Shown here: in pieces, positions 1 to 9,334 of the stretch
Layout: each line of letters begins with the position of its first letter
Numbering within the stretch: position 1 is the first letter of the stretch
NCBI RefSeq assembly: GCF_019649055.1
Contig: NW_026570430.1
Coordinates: forward strand, 126,001 to 141,923
Direction: 5' to 3'
DNA: 15,923 nucleotides
Source: Paramacrobiotus metropolitanus
Lineage: Eukaryota; Tardigrada; Eutardigrada; Parachela; Macrobiotidae
Position numbers and translations under genes: made by a program
Notes under the pieces: generated by a model
Told to the model about the DNA's origin: nothing
Seen by the model: only the letters and a program-made list of their open reading frames with translations
Databases searched by the model: none

Positions 1-11
1 TGTTCAATTAG

Positions 12-711
12 ACTACGCTAATAATCCATTTTACATGCGAAGTCTTCAATACAATTCTCTTTGAGAACTATGGACTTCAAAGTCGAATTTGCTGGTACTA
101 TTCTAGCGATACTTCAATCAAAGTGCTTAAAACGGTTGGAACTGACTATGTTAAAGAGAGTGTTGCACAGTATCTTCTAAAACTTGCTTTAGAAAAGGTC
201 AACAGTAAAAAATCACGACGACTGGCATACGCTCTTACTCTATCAGGCAGAGATTTGTAAAATTTCCTGCCGAAGAACACACTGCGGTTTTACAACTGCT
301 TCCGAAGAAAGCTGGATTCATGGAAACCGTAATGTCTTACTGTTCGAGAAGTACTTGGATTAAATCACAACTGATACAATCACAAAGAATTTGTGGATAA
401 CAGTTCATCTTAAAAAACTGTTGGCCAGTGCCAATCCTGACCAGATAGCGAGTTTACGAGATTAAAACGATAAGGCGGATTTACAGTACCTGAGGACACT
501 GCTCTTTTACTGTACACAGCTAAATCCCAAACACCGATGGCTCCAACATTATTGGTATCCGTGGGATCACTCTCAAGAACAAGGATGTCTACAAAGTGTA
601 GCTGGAGCTGAATTCCGAAAACAGACTCAGGGTAAGGTTATCCGAATGACGCCAAGCAGAAGCGCCCGCAAAAACGATAGAAGGAGAAAAATGCTGACTC
701 ACTGTAGATGA
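12..711 (+). pseudogene. decayed protein-coding stretch, unidentified
   Basis: Two consecutive open stretches read like protein. The first runs from just after a stop at 9-11 to a TAA at 258-260 and includes the segment TSIKVLKTVGTDYVKESVAQ followed by a Lys/Arg-rich part. The second, in another frame, runs from about 241 to a TGA at 709-711 with in-frame stops at 361-363 and 463-465; it includes NLWITVHLKKLLASANPDQI and ends in a basic tail (about 650-700). Composition (mixed hydrophobic and charged residues, amphipathic spacing) is better than in the other frames. No start codon is visible and the left end may lie outside the window. I do not recognise the family; a faint resemblance of the first stretch to helical GTPase-activating (RasGAP-like) segments is too weak to use as a name. 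At least one frameshift and two stops argue for a pseudogene or for bad sequence. Confidence 0.35.
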
Positions 712-730
712 CCGACATTGAAATACTGCA

Positions 731-1000
731 TAACGACGCGCACGATTTAATACATGTGCAAATATACGAGGGACGTGTCAATAGCGCATCTAAAAATCCC
801 TGTACTTGCTGCCGTCAGCCGGCTGTAGTGTGACGTTGCAGCAATACATATGGCTAAATCTGATGCAGTACATATTAGCACCATGTGTAGCCGCAACGTC
901 ATATTCCAGCCAGCTGACGAAAGCAATCACAGGGATTGCTAGATGAGCTATTGACTTCCCTCGAATATGTATGTAGTGCGTATGTATGACAGATGATATC
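731..1000. mobile_element. foldback / MITE-like palindrome
   Basis: The core 767-963 is a long imperfect inverted repeat. CGAGGGA at 767 pairs with TCCCTCG ending at 963, GTCAATAG with CTATTGAC, ATCCCTG with CAGGGAT, CGTCAGC with GCTGACG, and TGACGTTGC with GCAACGTCA. Weaker pairing continues towards the centre (ATACATATGGCT against AGCACCATGTGT) and outwards on both sides to about 731 and 1000. The spacing fits a folded element of about 200-270 bp with no coding capacity, as in miniature inverted-repeat elements. I could not identify a target-site duplication or a family. Confidence 0.7.
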
Positions 1001-1590
1001 CGCCTAGCGTCCACAATACTTCCCAAACAGGTCTAACCTGGGAATCTACAGCGTCGAAGGGTCGGGTAATCAAAGCGAATGCGGTAAGGAGCAACAACAG
1101 TCAAAAAGGTCTTGGAACTACGCGACTGTGATTCACAAAAGTGGGTGACGGTAGTTGAAGGGGCGAAATAGTAACAAAGGCACAACATTGTGATATCTGC
1201 CTAATACCGCCGCTCTTGATTGCTGCCGCTTATCATTGTGAATTTAATCAATTTATTATCCTGTCATGCACCGATAAAACGATGACTAACAAACACTCCC
1301 TCTCGATAGCTAAAGGTCATATTTGCACAGAGAAACTAACAAACCTCTCGCTGTTTTACAACATTCGTTCCTGACCGAAAAAGTTGAGTGTCGCCATAGT
1401 TATAGTTCGTGACTACCTCCTAGAGATAGTTTTTAGGCATTCCGTATGTTAACAGTAATCCTAATTAATCATTTCTGATCATTCGTATTTCACGTTTAGC
1501 AACGGAGGATGGGAAGCTTAACAGAAAAGCCAATGCAGTGTAATCGATATCATAATCCGTAGACAAAGCGGAAGAATGATCGGTGCTTAC
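1001..1590. other. no gene seen
   Basis: No convincing coding frame. The only local pattern is a loose duplication of ACTAACAAAC-(A)CTC-CTCTCG at about 1284-1305 and 1337-1350. The end of this stretch (1590 downwards) would be intron if the minus-strand exon at 1591-1647 is real. Confidence 0.4.
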
Positions 1591-1647
1591 CTGTCCAGTA
1601 TTCAGTGAAAATCTCCCGAGAGCAAAAACGTTAATTTTCGTTAACAT
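1591..1647 (-). CDS. possible first coding exon, unknown protein
   Basis: An ATG at 1647 (minus strand) opens 19 codons (MLTKINVFALGRFSLNTGQ) that end exactly at a good donor, ACAG|GTAAGC, in phase 0. Upstream on the same strand, TATAAAA lies at 1700-1706 and a TCATTC initiator-like motif at 1655-1660. Their spacing (48) is longer than the canonical 30 or so, so the promoter match is only partial. No downstream exon could be followed with confidence. It may be chance. Confidence 0.25.
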
Positions 1648-1706
1648 TGTTCCTGAATGACTGTCGATTGCCAGATACGCCGAGTAGAATCGGAGTATTT
1701 TTTATA

Positions 1707-2449
1707 GCCACAGATTTGGTATTGTGTACCGTATTTAAAGAGGCACTCTATCTGTATGTACTGCCTGGAAGTAATTTACTGTTATGGCGCAGTGACCTTT
1801 GAATACCCGACCAATATTTGGTTGCGTGCATTTGTGATGCGAGTCTTAATTAGCTATGCGCACGGGGCATTTAGTCTGTTTTGTATTTTTAAATAATCGA
1901 TTTGTAAAGGCACTTTTGTTTGATGCTAGTACCAATATTTTAAAAAAACAGATCTAATGAGAAATCGTTAATTGTTCTTATTAACTTTGTCAGGTGCATC
2001 ACTGGACATTTTTATATATGTCATCATACAAGAATTAAAGTACTAAAGATAGATAGTTGAATAAGAAATTCTGAAAAATATAAAACCAGTAAATTACCAG
2101 TAAACCAGTAAACCACAATTATGTTTACTTAGACGCAAAAAAATATTATGTGATTTGTTGCTGGCAGATGACGTTACCTAATAAAATATTTTTTTCACAC
2201 GCTTTTTACTGATATTTCTGCCGTTTCAATTGTAAAAAGCTTTTGGGTTACTATAAAAATTCCATTAGATAGGGTCAGACAAGACTTGATACCTGGTCAC
2301 AAAACGTGCCAACTTTTCTCACAGACATTTCCGCGTACAAAGATAACAAATTTAAAAAGACCTGTATTATCGTTCATCCCAATAACACTGTGACCCCAAC
2401 GTTTTATTGTTCAAAAGAGCACGAATTACAAAATTCGTATGTACCAACA
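1707..2449. other. AT-rich non-coding stretch
   Basis: No gene recognised. It contains a short run of ACCAGTAA repeats at about 2085-2113 (four degenerate copies) and a perfect 9-bp inverted pair, GCTTTTTAC and GTAAAAAGC, at about 2201-2240 with a 22-base spacer. An open frame starting at 2306 has no ATG and ends in the tandem repeat below, so I do not call it. Confidence 0.4.
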
Positions 2450-2509
2450 ACTATAAGTCACTATAAGTTACTATCAGTCACTATCAGTTACTATAAGTTA
2501 TTAGTGTAT
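2450..2509 (+). repeat. 10-bp tandem repeat, 5 copies
   Basis: Five back-to-back 10-bp units, ACTATAAGTC / ACTATAAGTT / ACTATCAGTC / ACTATCAGTT / ACTATAAGTT, from 2450 to 2499, followed by a degenerate sixth. The C/T alternation at the unit end suggests growth by a 20-bp step. Confidence 0.9.
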
Positions 2510-2708
2510 AGTCTGTAAATCGTGTGAAAATGAATTGTCATGTACAGCAAAGAACTGTGATAAAATCCTAGAGCACCCAGTGATTTATCTGCTTAAGCCG
2601 TTAAGCGCATACAAGTTCAAAGCGCTCTCAAAAGGTCAACAAGTTTACTGTGGCAATCTGAAATTTCTGGTAACGATATTGAATTTAATTGTGGCCCTGC
2701 CTGCGTAA
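2505..2708 (+). other. open Cys-containing stretch, doubtful
   Basis: A 67-codon frame without ATG opens after a TAG at 2502-2504 and closes at TAA 2706-2708. It starts with closely spaced cysteines (CIVCKSCENELSCTAKNC), which could be a decayed zinc-binding segment, followed by a hydrophobic end. Nothing upstream gives a start or splice acceptor I trust. It could be a relic exon or chance. Confidence 0.15.
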
Positions 2709-3212
2709 CCCTTACAGACTTACAGACCCTTTATAAACCGAGCTCAACCACCAGCATGTGCTTAATCCTAAGAAGACTTGGAAATGAACGGACTATGTCC
2801 CTCTTCAAAAGGGCACTTTAATAGATAATCTGGCTATTCTTACTTTTAACACAGATATTAGGCCGGAAGCAAAATGGTTATCTGCTATCTGGGTGCCAAA
2901 ACGCTTTTCCTTTGAACATTCCCAGACTTTTCCACATTGTCTGGTGGTTTTCTTGGCCTTTTTTTATCGTTTGTACTCAGAAATTTATTGCCGTGTTTTT
3001 TTATTAAAGTCTCAAGAATATCTGGTATAAAAAATTGACTTCAATGCACAACAGCGCAATGTAAACTTTTGCTCATCATGCCTCAGCAACGCACCAACGG
3101 TTCTGAGCCAATGCATACAGATTATTATCACTTCACAACAGAATGTTACAAATTAAAATGCCACCAAACAATTAAAAAAGTGCTGGGTCTGCGTGTATGC
3201 GAAAGTTTTTTC
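2709..3212. other. no gene seen
   Basis: I found no convincing reading frame or repeat here. A frame beginning at 3069 is mostly driven by the AT microsatellite that follows. Confidence 0.4.
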
Positions 3213-3247
3213 AGATATATATATATATATATCTATATATATACGAT
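3213..3247. repeat. (TA)n microsatellite
   Basis: Alternating AT/TA dinucleotides interrupted by a single C (…TATATATATCTATATATATA…). Simple sequence, prone to length variation. Confidence 0.95.
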
Positions 3248-4199
3248 ATGTACCTTTATAAGACAAACTGAAATAAAAATTACGCCTATGTTATTTTGTT
3301 CAGTTTTAAACTGATACAAGGATTAAAATACCATAATAACATCTTTACTGGTACCATAATTAAAATCAAAACTTTTTACAAAGGCACGCATGCACTGGGG
3401 ATCCCGAAAAAGGGCGAAACGTTGAAAGTTGAACTGTAACGTTGTTGAGCGGATGGAAAGAGCCGCACTCGCATATACGAACAAACAGAAAATATTTTTT
3501 ACTTACGTTTATTGTACGGGCATATTTCGCCAACACAACAAAAAATCAGTATCTCATGAGAACATCAATAAGTTCGCGGCACAACAAAAGCCGGACACTG
3601 GTAAAGCCAGGCTGCGGCACGGTGCACTGTATCGGCAAGCCTTGTATAAAATAAGCGATAAGAAAAAATCCTTTTGAAACACGGAAAACATCGAAAGGTA
3701 ATCAGGTTTTTATTGCTTTATATACTAGAGTAATATACAACGGCGATGCTCCGCCCGTTCGGGGACCTGCAAGCCAAAACGTCGTGGCAACGCAGTAGAA
3801 TGGAGATTAGGAAAAGGTGATCCCCGTACGTCGGCCGCAGGCGGCGTTACAGTTTCGCATAATACGTGTCTACGTGGCGCAGGTGTTCTCGTCATTTGCA
3901 CCGAACTGACACACGGTAGTGGATCAGCATCAATGGAAATAATTATTTAATTGTAACACTTATTTTTATTATCATTGATGCTCGTTGCGGCAACGTGCCC
4001 AGTTCGCAAGTTAATTGCATTTCCGGTTTCAGTCCGTTATACCTCGTATCGTAGTTAGTCATAGTTGTTACTCGAGCCAGCTGTGCGAAATCTTTACGAC
4101 GATTATTGTAAAATCACTAATTATCAATAAGTTTAGAATGAATCAAGACGTCTGCACATTTCTCTGTGTCGCTTTAGGCGGTCATCTTGCGAAATGACT
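3248..4199. other. non-coding or unidentified stretch
   Basis: Two overlapping plus-strand frames (about 3429-3677 and 3442-3654) and one at 4015-4197 look like chance: the longest lacks an upstream ATG and none shows a recognisable motif. At 3929-3981 a 10-base pair of arms, AGCATCAATG and CATTGATGCT, flanks an AT-rich spacer and could form a hairpin. The GC-richer patch around 3740-3900 holds no motif I recognise. Confidence 0.35.
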
Positions 4200-4380
4200 C
4201 CGCAACGATAGCCAGGACAATAAAATGCGAAAATAATTAATCTGTCCGCTTAAAAATATTTTTGGAATCCTTGATTATTAAACAAGTTGAAATGAGTCAG
4301 ATTTTCACATATTCTCTATTACAACTTGGCTACGTCGTCGCAACGATGGCTATGGCAATAAAAATGCGAAAACTGATTAC
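4200..4380 (+). repeat. diverged direct repeat of about 40 bp
   Basis: CGCAACGATAGCCAGGACAA followed by TAAAATGCGAAAATAATTA at about 4201-4239 recurs as CGCAACGATGGCTATGGCAA then TAAAAATGCGAAAACTGATTA at about 4339-4380. The copies sit about 140 bp apart and agree at roughly 85 percent by eye. This suggests an old local duplication. Confidence 0.7.
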
Positions 4381-4651
4381 TGATTAGAAATGGTTGTTGT
4401 GATATATGCGATCCACGGACTCTGCTAGTTCGGGCAGCGTCAACAATAAGTGGGATTTAACGACACCAGAACGAAATTTAGGCGCAACTTACTAGGGACA
4501 CCGAATTAACTGTTGCGACAGCCGATCGGCAATCTTTTTATTTATTTTTGCAATAAAAGGGTAAGATAGTTCACACATATAAATAACACGTCGTAGTCCA
4601 GCGCTGGATCATTAATCTTTTTACTCAGTGTTCTTCGGTAACGCTGAACTA

Positions 4652-4722
4652 AATAAGCCGCCTAAGGTCACGTTTAGAAGAGCAATAATTGTTCATCGAA
4701 ACTTGCTCTTAAGCGGCTTATT
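4652..4722. repeat. compound palindrome
   Basis: AATAAGCCGCCTAAG at the left pairs with CTTAAGCGGCTTATT at the right (14 of 15). An inner pair AAGAGCAA / TTGCTCTT extends the same right arm, so the left arm equals the right one with about 10 extra bases inserted. The result is a bulged hairpin of about 70 bp. It may be a small decayed foldback element or a structured regulatory site. Confidence 0.6.
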
Positions 4723-6505
4723 CACAATTAATCTTGTTCTACAAGGAAACTTTAAGAGAAATGTGGCATGGAAAATTTATAAAACCGTCAAAAACTAGTA
4801 CTCAATGTAGCAGTTGCCACCTCCTGGCCGGTGATTCAGCTCTGCTATGAAAATTAAAAACACTATATTCCATATGGTAGCTTGTTATAAGAATATTCTT
4901 ATTTTTATAGAAAAATACATTTAAAAAACTTTAATGTGTATCATATTAAATATGATAGACATCGAAGGTTTTAAAACAGCGATTTCTGTTTTGTTGCTGT
5001 ATTCAAAATTTTTAAATACCTTAACAAGACAATTCGCTGCAAAAAGTCGCAGTTCTTAAAAGAAACCAACTTTTGCAAGAACCGTTGGGAGAAACAGTCA
5101 CCTTTTTTTACACAAGGCTTTTTTCGCAGGAAGCCTATAATTAGGAATACAATCATACCGATGCCTGTTGTTGACAGAGGGCCCGTGTAAAACGAGGCTG
5201 ACCTCCCTTTAAGACGTGACTTTTGTGATATTTCCGATATTTTTCGATATATATTGTTCTCCGATATTTCAGTGGCCTGAAAAATGAGCTCTCATTTTAT
5301 ACGTACGGCGGTAAACCCATGCTAGGATTTAGTCAATTAACATCGTGTTTTTATAAATAATTTAATCTAATTTTCAATAATTCAACAGTTTAATTTAATT
5401 TTCAATGATTTCAGTAATTTTTGCTTTTTAATTACATAAGTTAATTAACTGGTTCGGTAATCAAGTTTAACGATGTGTTGTTACACAGGTTGCGAACAGT
5501 CCTCGCTTGATACTTTTTCGCCCGCTAAGTTTCCCGCTTTAAAGTTTAAACATCCAAACAGCTTTTACTGTGCAATACCGGTAACACAAAGGCACATAAC
5601 AATGACAGTAACATATATTCCACGGGTCAGTGTAAACTGTACATCACCATTAAATTGATAAGAACAAAATCAAAGGAAAGGTCACATTTTTGTGAAACTA
5701 TGGGATTGTACGAAATATCTGTAAATAACTGCGTGTCCGTAGGCAGCATCAGCCGGCTAAGTGGAACCCGCAAGGTATAGGCAACGCCTCCTGTTGCTTC
5801 TGCAACTATTCGATTTTGTATTAATAGTAGCGAATTAATAAATAATTAATCCCTGCACTTCCTTCGTGACCTGCAATATACCAGTAAGGACGTTAACAAT
5901 CAGTGTAGAATCGCGGATTTTGCAAAGATAAAAATTAATAATTAAGGACAATACGGTATATCGCTTTTTGATTTGATTTTGTAAATTTGATTTTGTGTCG
6001 GGATCGCTGTCCATTATGCCCAAGATGAATAAATGAAGCAGTAGTAAAAAAACTAAGTACAGTACGTAACATTCTGTTAGTTATTACAATTACTAAGTTG
6101 TTTTATAAGCGTTGTTTCGTATGCACTGTTTGTATACGTCGCAGGGCACAACACAACAGCGTACAGAAACAATGGTGACGCGGTCACCGATATGAGATAT
6201 CAGTGCAGTATCTGTCCTTTCATTACAAATATCCAAAATAATATACTCGACCATAAGAACTTTATTTATACAACCTGGGGAATTAAATCGTACAGTGTGG
6301 CCATTCTTCAGAATTAACTTCGGCCATGTTCAGTAGCCGTATCTGACCATTCATAGTATTAAATTGAGACAAAGTGCGGTGCTTTGCCTCAGAGGTCCAA
6401 TCCAAAAAAAATGGTTTGACAGTATCAAGTTAGCAGCTACTGATTTCTAGCACCGTCTCAGCCTCAAGGTTTTGCAGCCGCAATTTGTTATCTCTGACTT
6501 CCATA
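4723..6505. other. AT-rich non-coding stretch
   Basis: No gene recognised over about 1.8 kb. CGATATTT-like words recur at 5226-5270. A loose duplication of TTTAATTTAATTTTCAAT spans 5355-5425. A small plus-strand ATG frame at 5473-5658 (61 codons, MCCYTGCEQSS at the start) has no motif, promoter or splice signal that raises it above chance. A minus frame at 5835-6023 runs over low-complexity TTTGATTTTG repeats. Confidence 0.35.
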
Positions 6506-6571
6506 GTTGTACACTGTAAATAAGTGTACAACTAAATAAAATAAGTCTACACTGTAAATAGGTGTACAATT
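6506..6571. repeat. twin hairpin direct repeat
   Basis: 6506-6532 is a perfect hairpin: GTTGTACACT, 7-base loop GTAAATA, AGTGTACAAC. A second, slightly diverged copy with the same core (TACACTGTAAATAGGTGTACAA) follows at 6545-6571. The repeat of the whole hairpin about 39 bp later suggests a duplicated binding or structural element. Confidence 0.8.
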
Positions 6572-7409
6572 TCGACCAATAAAATTTGTCGAAATTTCAT
6601 ACAAAGTCAGTGAGCCCAGTCGAGACTGGATAAACTGAATTTATTTGAGATTCTGGCAAATTTGTGGGGAAAGCCCACATTGCATCAACCCCTCACGGAA
6701 GGTTTTTCGCACTACAGAGGGAGCCTTGAAGATCGTGAGACTTCAGATCTTTTTGAAGTCCTCTTGTTGCAATAAATTCCTGCTGCCCGGAAAGAGGTTA
6801 CTGGCCACATGATGTACTGATTCATCGGCAGCATTTGGCAATTTATAGCGGAAGAGCAGAGAAGGGGAGGAGTTCATTTTGCAAACTTATCGATTCGGGC
6901 AAACCGGTGTTTCCCCGATATCGTTCTTCGTATACCTGGTGCTATTTTACCGGTGATACCATGAAATGGCATCATTCGCATGTCAATCGCGATGTCTCGC
7001 ATCCGAAAATTCGCAGTTACACTGTATATACAAGTTGTACAATACTATACATAAGTGGGTGTATACGGTCGTACCGGCTAAGTATAGATCCCAGCGCAGT
7101 TACATAGGGATTTGCCTGCTTTGACCGAAAAATGCTGACTGACAGAATGCAGATTTTTCGGCTTTGTTCACACGTGCTTCCTCTCTGTACGCTTTGATTA
7201 CGGAGCCCGTCTCTTTACCACCGCAACGTCGGCCGTAACAGGTAACATTGTCGTCGTGGAATGCACCGTGTTTCCCCATACTGCGCCATCAACTTGGTGC
7301 TATGCCCCATGGCTGCTTGCCTGCCCCTTCCGGCGTCCGCGCTCAGCTCAGCAAGAGATGACCCACGGTGCACCGTTGTAGAATCGAACTGCCTGATTTG
7401 CTCTTTCTT
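6572..7409. other. no gene recognised
   Basis: An open plus-strand frame at 6835-7107 (about 90 codons) lacks an ATG at its start and shows no motif. A hairpin with arms CCGAAAAAT and ATTTTTCGG lies at about 7125-7160. AATAAA at about 6771-6776 could be a poly(A) signal, but nothing upstream is clearly a gene. Confidence 0.35.
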
Positions 7410-7450
7410 CAGATTGCGCTAGGTACTTTACCTGTACCTAGCGCAATCTG
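7410..7450. repeat. perfect 17-bp stem hairpin
   Basis: CAGATTGCGCTAGGTAC (7410-7426), loop TTTACCT, then GTACCTAGCGCAATCTG (7434-7450): all 17 positions pair. Flanks do not extend the pairing. Such perfection in otherwise decayed DNA suggests recent origin, selection, or an inverted-duplication copying event. Confidence 0.9.
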
Positions 7451-7806
7451 GCATCGTTCTTGGGCACAACGCCGATAGGGGCAAATTTAGACCAAATTTT
7501 CACTGTTATTAGGCCGCCTCTTTCGATTGATGCCTAATGTGATCGTTTCTGAAGTTATTGTGAAATTTTTCTGTGAACTTGATTGTATGGTGGTTAATTA
7601 ATAAAAAGTTTATATACTTTACGGTTTACCTGTTAATTACCCGGTACACTGTAGATATAATTATAATCCTTAGGGTGATATCGTAATCTAGCTGAACTCC
7701 CTGCCTCCCCTTCTGTTTCACTGTTAATCAATTCAGTCAGGCTACAGAGTACAGTAGTACATCAGCGCGTTTGAATATACACACAACTATTTAACTGAAA
7801 GTCCAC
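7451..7806. other. AT-rich non-coding stretch
   Basis: No gene or repeat that I can support; AT-rich with a TTAATTAATAAAA run near 7595-7608. Confidence 0.4.
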
Positions 7807-7891
7807 TACAGTGGAACCTCCCGACCCTGAACACCCTCGGTACGCAGTTTCTTTTTCAGGGTTCAGAGGTGTTCATGGTTCAGAGGTACTG
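7807..7891 (+). mobile_element. pogo/Tigger-like transposon end (one side only)
   Basis: TA (7807-7808) is followed by CAGTGGAACCTC (7809-7820), then CCCTGAACACCCTCGG, then two GGTTCAGAGGT words (GGGTTCAGAGGTGTTC, GGTTCAGAGGTACTG) up to 7891. A CAGTGGAACCTC start next to TA, followed by repeated 'GTTC-GAGGTGTTC' words, is the usual look of pogo/Tigger-type element ends, which insert at TA. The matching inverted end (GAGGTTCCACTG then TA) was not found in the window, so this is a truncated copy, a solo end, or an element interrupted by later insertions. Confidence 0.55.
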
Positions 7892-8175
7892 CCCCCAGAG
7901 GCGGGGACTTTCTTAGGGAGGCCCCTGACTTCGTATAATTTATATGCAGATAGCTAATAAGCTTAATGTATGATTTGGGTCATGTTGGGCCAGATAACAG
8001 GTTAACACGGCAAGTACAATCCAAAAAAATTAAATTTTAATATTCGTCGGCCGAAAAATTATCGAGAATGGATCTTTTTTCATCAGAATGAGCAGCGTTA
8101 ACTTTGTCCGGCACGTATTGACTTGCCTTGATGATCATCTAAGAAGATATAGCGCTAGTTTACCGTCAGCTCCGA
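7892..8175. other. no gene seen
   Basis: Non-coding as far as I can see. It may be the decayed interior of the pogo-like element; a plus frame at 8088-8303 runs into the CGGTT-rich repeat and is not credible. Confidence 0.35.
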
Positions 8176-8250
8176 ATCGGTCCGGTTTTCGACCGGTCCG
8201 CGGTTCGGCTTGTAATCGGTTCGGTTTTCAGTCGGTTGGAACCGGTTGGT
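8176..8250. repeat. degenerate CGGTT-rich repeat
   Basis: Words such as TCGGTCCGGTTTTCGACCGG, CGGTTCGG, TCGGTTCGGTTTTCAGTCGG and AACCGGTTGG follow each other. It is a degenerate short tandem repeat based on CGGTT(C)GGTTTTC, GC-richer than its flanks. Confidence 0.7.
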
Positions 8251-8263
8251 CCCCTTTCTTTGG

Positions 8264-8269
8264 TTTATT
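8264..8269 (-). promoter_or_regulatory. poly(A) signal for the IAP gene
   Basis: TTTATT on the plus strand is AATAAA on the minus strand, about 60 bases past the stop codon of the IAP gene; distance and orientation fit its 3' end. Confidence 0.5.
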
Positions 8270-8328
8270 TTTCCCCACCCTCTTTTTCTATGAACATGAA
8301 TGAACATGCATGATACAGACAATAAAAA

Positions 8329-9082
8329 CTAACAGAAGAAAGCCCAGCACTTATGGAAAATGACACCCCGACAAATTGGGCACAGCAGCAGCTTGCTTGA
8401 ACATTTTGCACAGCAAACTAAATGACCGCATGGTCTGAACATGATTTCCGAATCATTTTCATAGCAGACTTTACAGCGTAATTTCTCTTTGGGGTCTTCA
8501 GAAGTTGTAGGTTCTTGAGCTTTTCGTGTTAATCCACAACATGTTGTTTCGGGTTCTTGGCGTTTTTTACGAACATCGTTGATGAATGCTGAGCCCTTTG
8601 TTTGTACAAGATACGGACATTTCGGGTAAGTCCAAGCGTGCTCTTCCACGGAACATCATCTTTGTCCCAAGCATAAAGTGCACCACCACAGTGAAAGCAG
8701 CGAACACAGTCATCTCGGCCTTCATAATAGAAGCCGGCTGCAGCCATATCTCTGGGTTGCTGGTGCTTGTTAGCAGGCCATTCAGCGTAAGTAGCAAAGC
8801 GTGTCTTGTAGTCTTTCATTGCCGGTGAGTGCGGAATGTGTTTTCTTGATCCGGATTCCTCCATAGCCCTAACACAGTCTGGACGTGCTAAACGGTGTCG
8901 GTAGTATGGTTTATACCGTGAGTTCACCCAGTCACCCATAATATAGCCACAGTATGCGCAGTGGATTTCGTCATGCTGCCCTTGATAAAGAACCCTTGGC
9001 TTGCCAGTTCTTCAGGGGCAAGGGACTGATCCGGCCAGTTTTCAAAACTCCCGAAGCGATTGCTCATCTGTGTCATATCCAT
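8329..9082 (-). pseudogene. inhibitor of apoptosis protein, 2 BIR + RING, frame broken twice
   Basis: Intronless gene of about 250 codons. It starts at the ATG at 9082 (AAAATGG context) and stops with TAG at 8329-8331. BIR 1 (about residues 8-75): RFGSFENWP, then CAYC and HRLARPDC give the C-x2-C...H-x6-C zinc ligands. BIR 2 (about 95-160): RFATYAEWP, AAAGFYYEG, CFHC, HAWTYPKC. C-terminal RING (about 200-245): CKVC, PCGH, CCAKC, CPIC, a C3HC4 pattern. IAPs of this type bind caspases or their activators through BIRs and act as E3 ubiquitin ligases through the RING. Size, layout and lack of introns match viral (for example baculovirus) IAPs as well as small host retrogenes. The frame breaks once in BIR 1, at the A-run 8987-8989, and once in BIR 2, near the CC at 8646-8647; each looks like one lost base. 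Every zinc ligand survives, so this is a young pseudogene or a live gene with sequence errors. Confidence 0.9.
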
Positions 9083-9092
9083 TTTGGCTACC

Positions 9093-9129
9093 AACTGAAC
9101 TGCCGCACTGAAATGCTAGCGTTTATATA
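9093..9129 (-). promoter_or_regulatory. core promoter of the IAP gene
   Basis: On the minus strand CTATATAAACG (TATAAA at 9127-9122) is followed by TCAGTT at 9098-9093. The initiator A falls 31 bases after the first T of TATAAA, the canonical spacing for TATA plus TCAKTY (arthropod-type) promoters. The ATG follows after a leader of only about 14 bases. A weaker TCAGT lies nearer the TATA box. Confidence 0.65.
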
Positions 9130-9130
9130 G

Positions 9131-9334
9131 TATCTATCAGTCGTGTCAACTCAAGGCAAAACACCTAGCACAGTGTGCTCGCCAGCTATTGGTTCATCAC
9201 CGTGTAGCCCAACCCCTAGTTATACTGCAAGATTATCGTATGGGTCGGATTTGTCGTCTCCACGTACAGCATTACTTGGAGTATTAGACTTGGACTATTG
9301 GTCACTGTCTTGTGTCTTTGTGGTAGAGGTTTAG
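9131..9334 (+). CDS. Ser/Pro/Thr-rich coding end running into the left arm
   Basis: Open frame from 9131 to TAG 9332-9334 with no ATG. It contains Ser-Pro rich text (SPAIGSSPCSPTPSY), then TALLGVLDLDYWSLSCVFVVEV. Its last ~16 codons lie in the left inverted arm. The matching end of the right arm, read inward on the minus strand, gives LLGISDLNHWSLSCVFVVEV and stops at 13054-13056. TATCTATCAG just before 9141 could be a splice acceptor, which would make this a last exon, though no upstream exon is visible because the IAP promoter lies there. It may be a gene fragment or chance coding. Confidence 0.3.
   Translation, partial: YLSVVSTQGKTPSTVCSPAIGSSPCSPTPSYTARLSYGSDLSSPRTALLGVLDLDYWSLSCVFVVEV

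Noticed and set aside
790-1026. 78-codon minus-strand frame
   Set aside because: It lies inside the foldback palindrome; its length follows from the repeat, and it has no motif or promoter.
3069-3314. 81-codon plus frame
   Set aside because: Its middle is the TA microsatellite (YIYIYIYIY) and the rest has no recognisable feature.
3429-3677. Two overlapping plus frames of 70-82 codons
   Set aside because: The longer starts without ATG; neither has splice signals, promoter or motif to choose between them.
4971-5156. 61-codon minus frame
   Set aside because: AT-driven Leu/Phe/Lys composition without start context or promoter.
6835-7107. 90-codon plus frame
   Set aside because: Opens on TTG, not ATG; no motif and no neighbouring exon signals.
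8586-8828. Plus-strand frame opposite the IAP gene
   Set aside because: Antisense shadow of the BIR 2 coding sequence.
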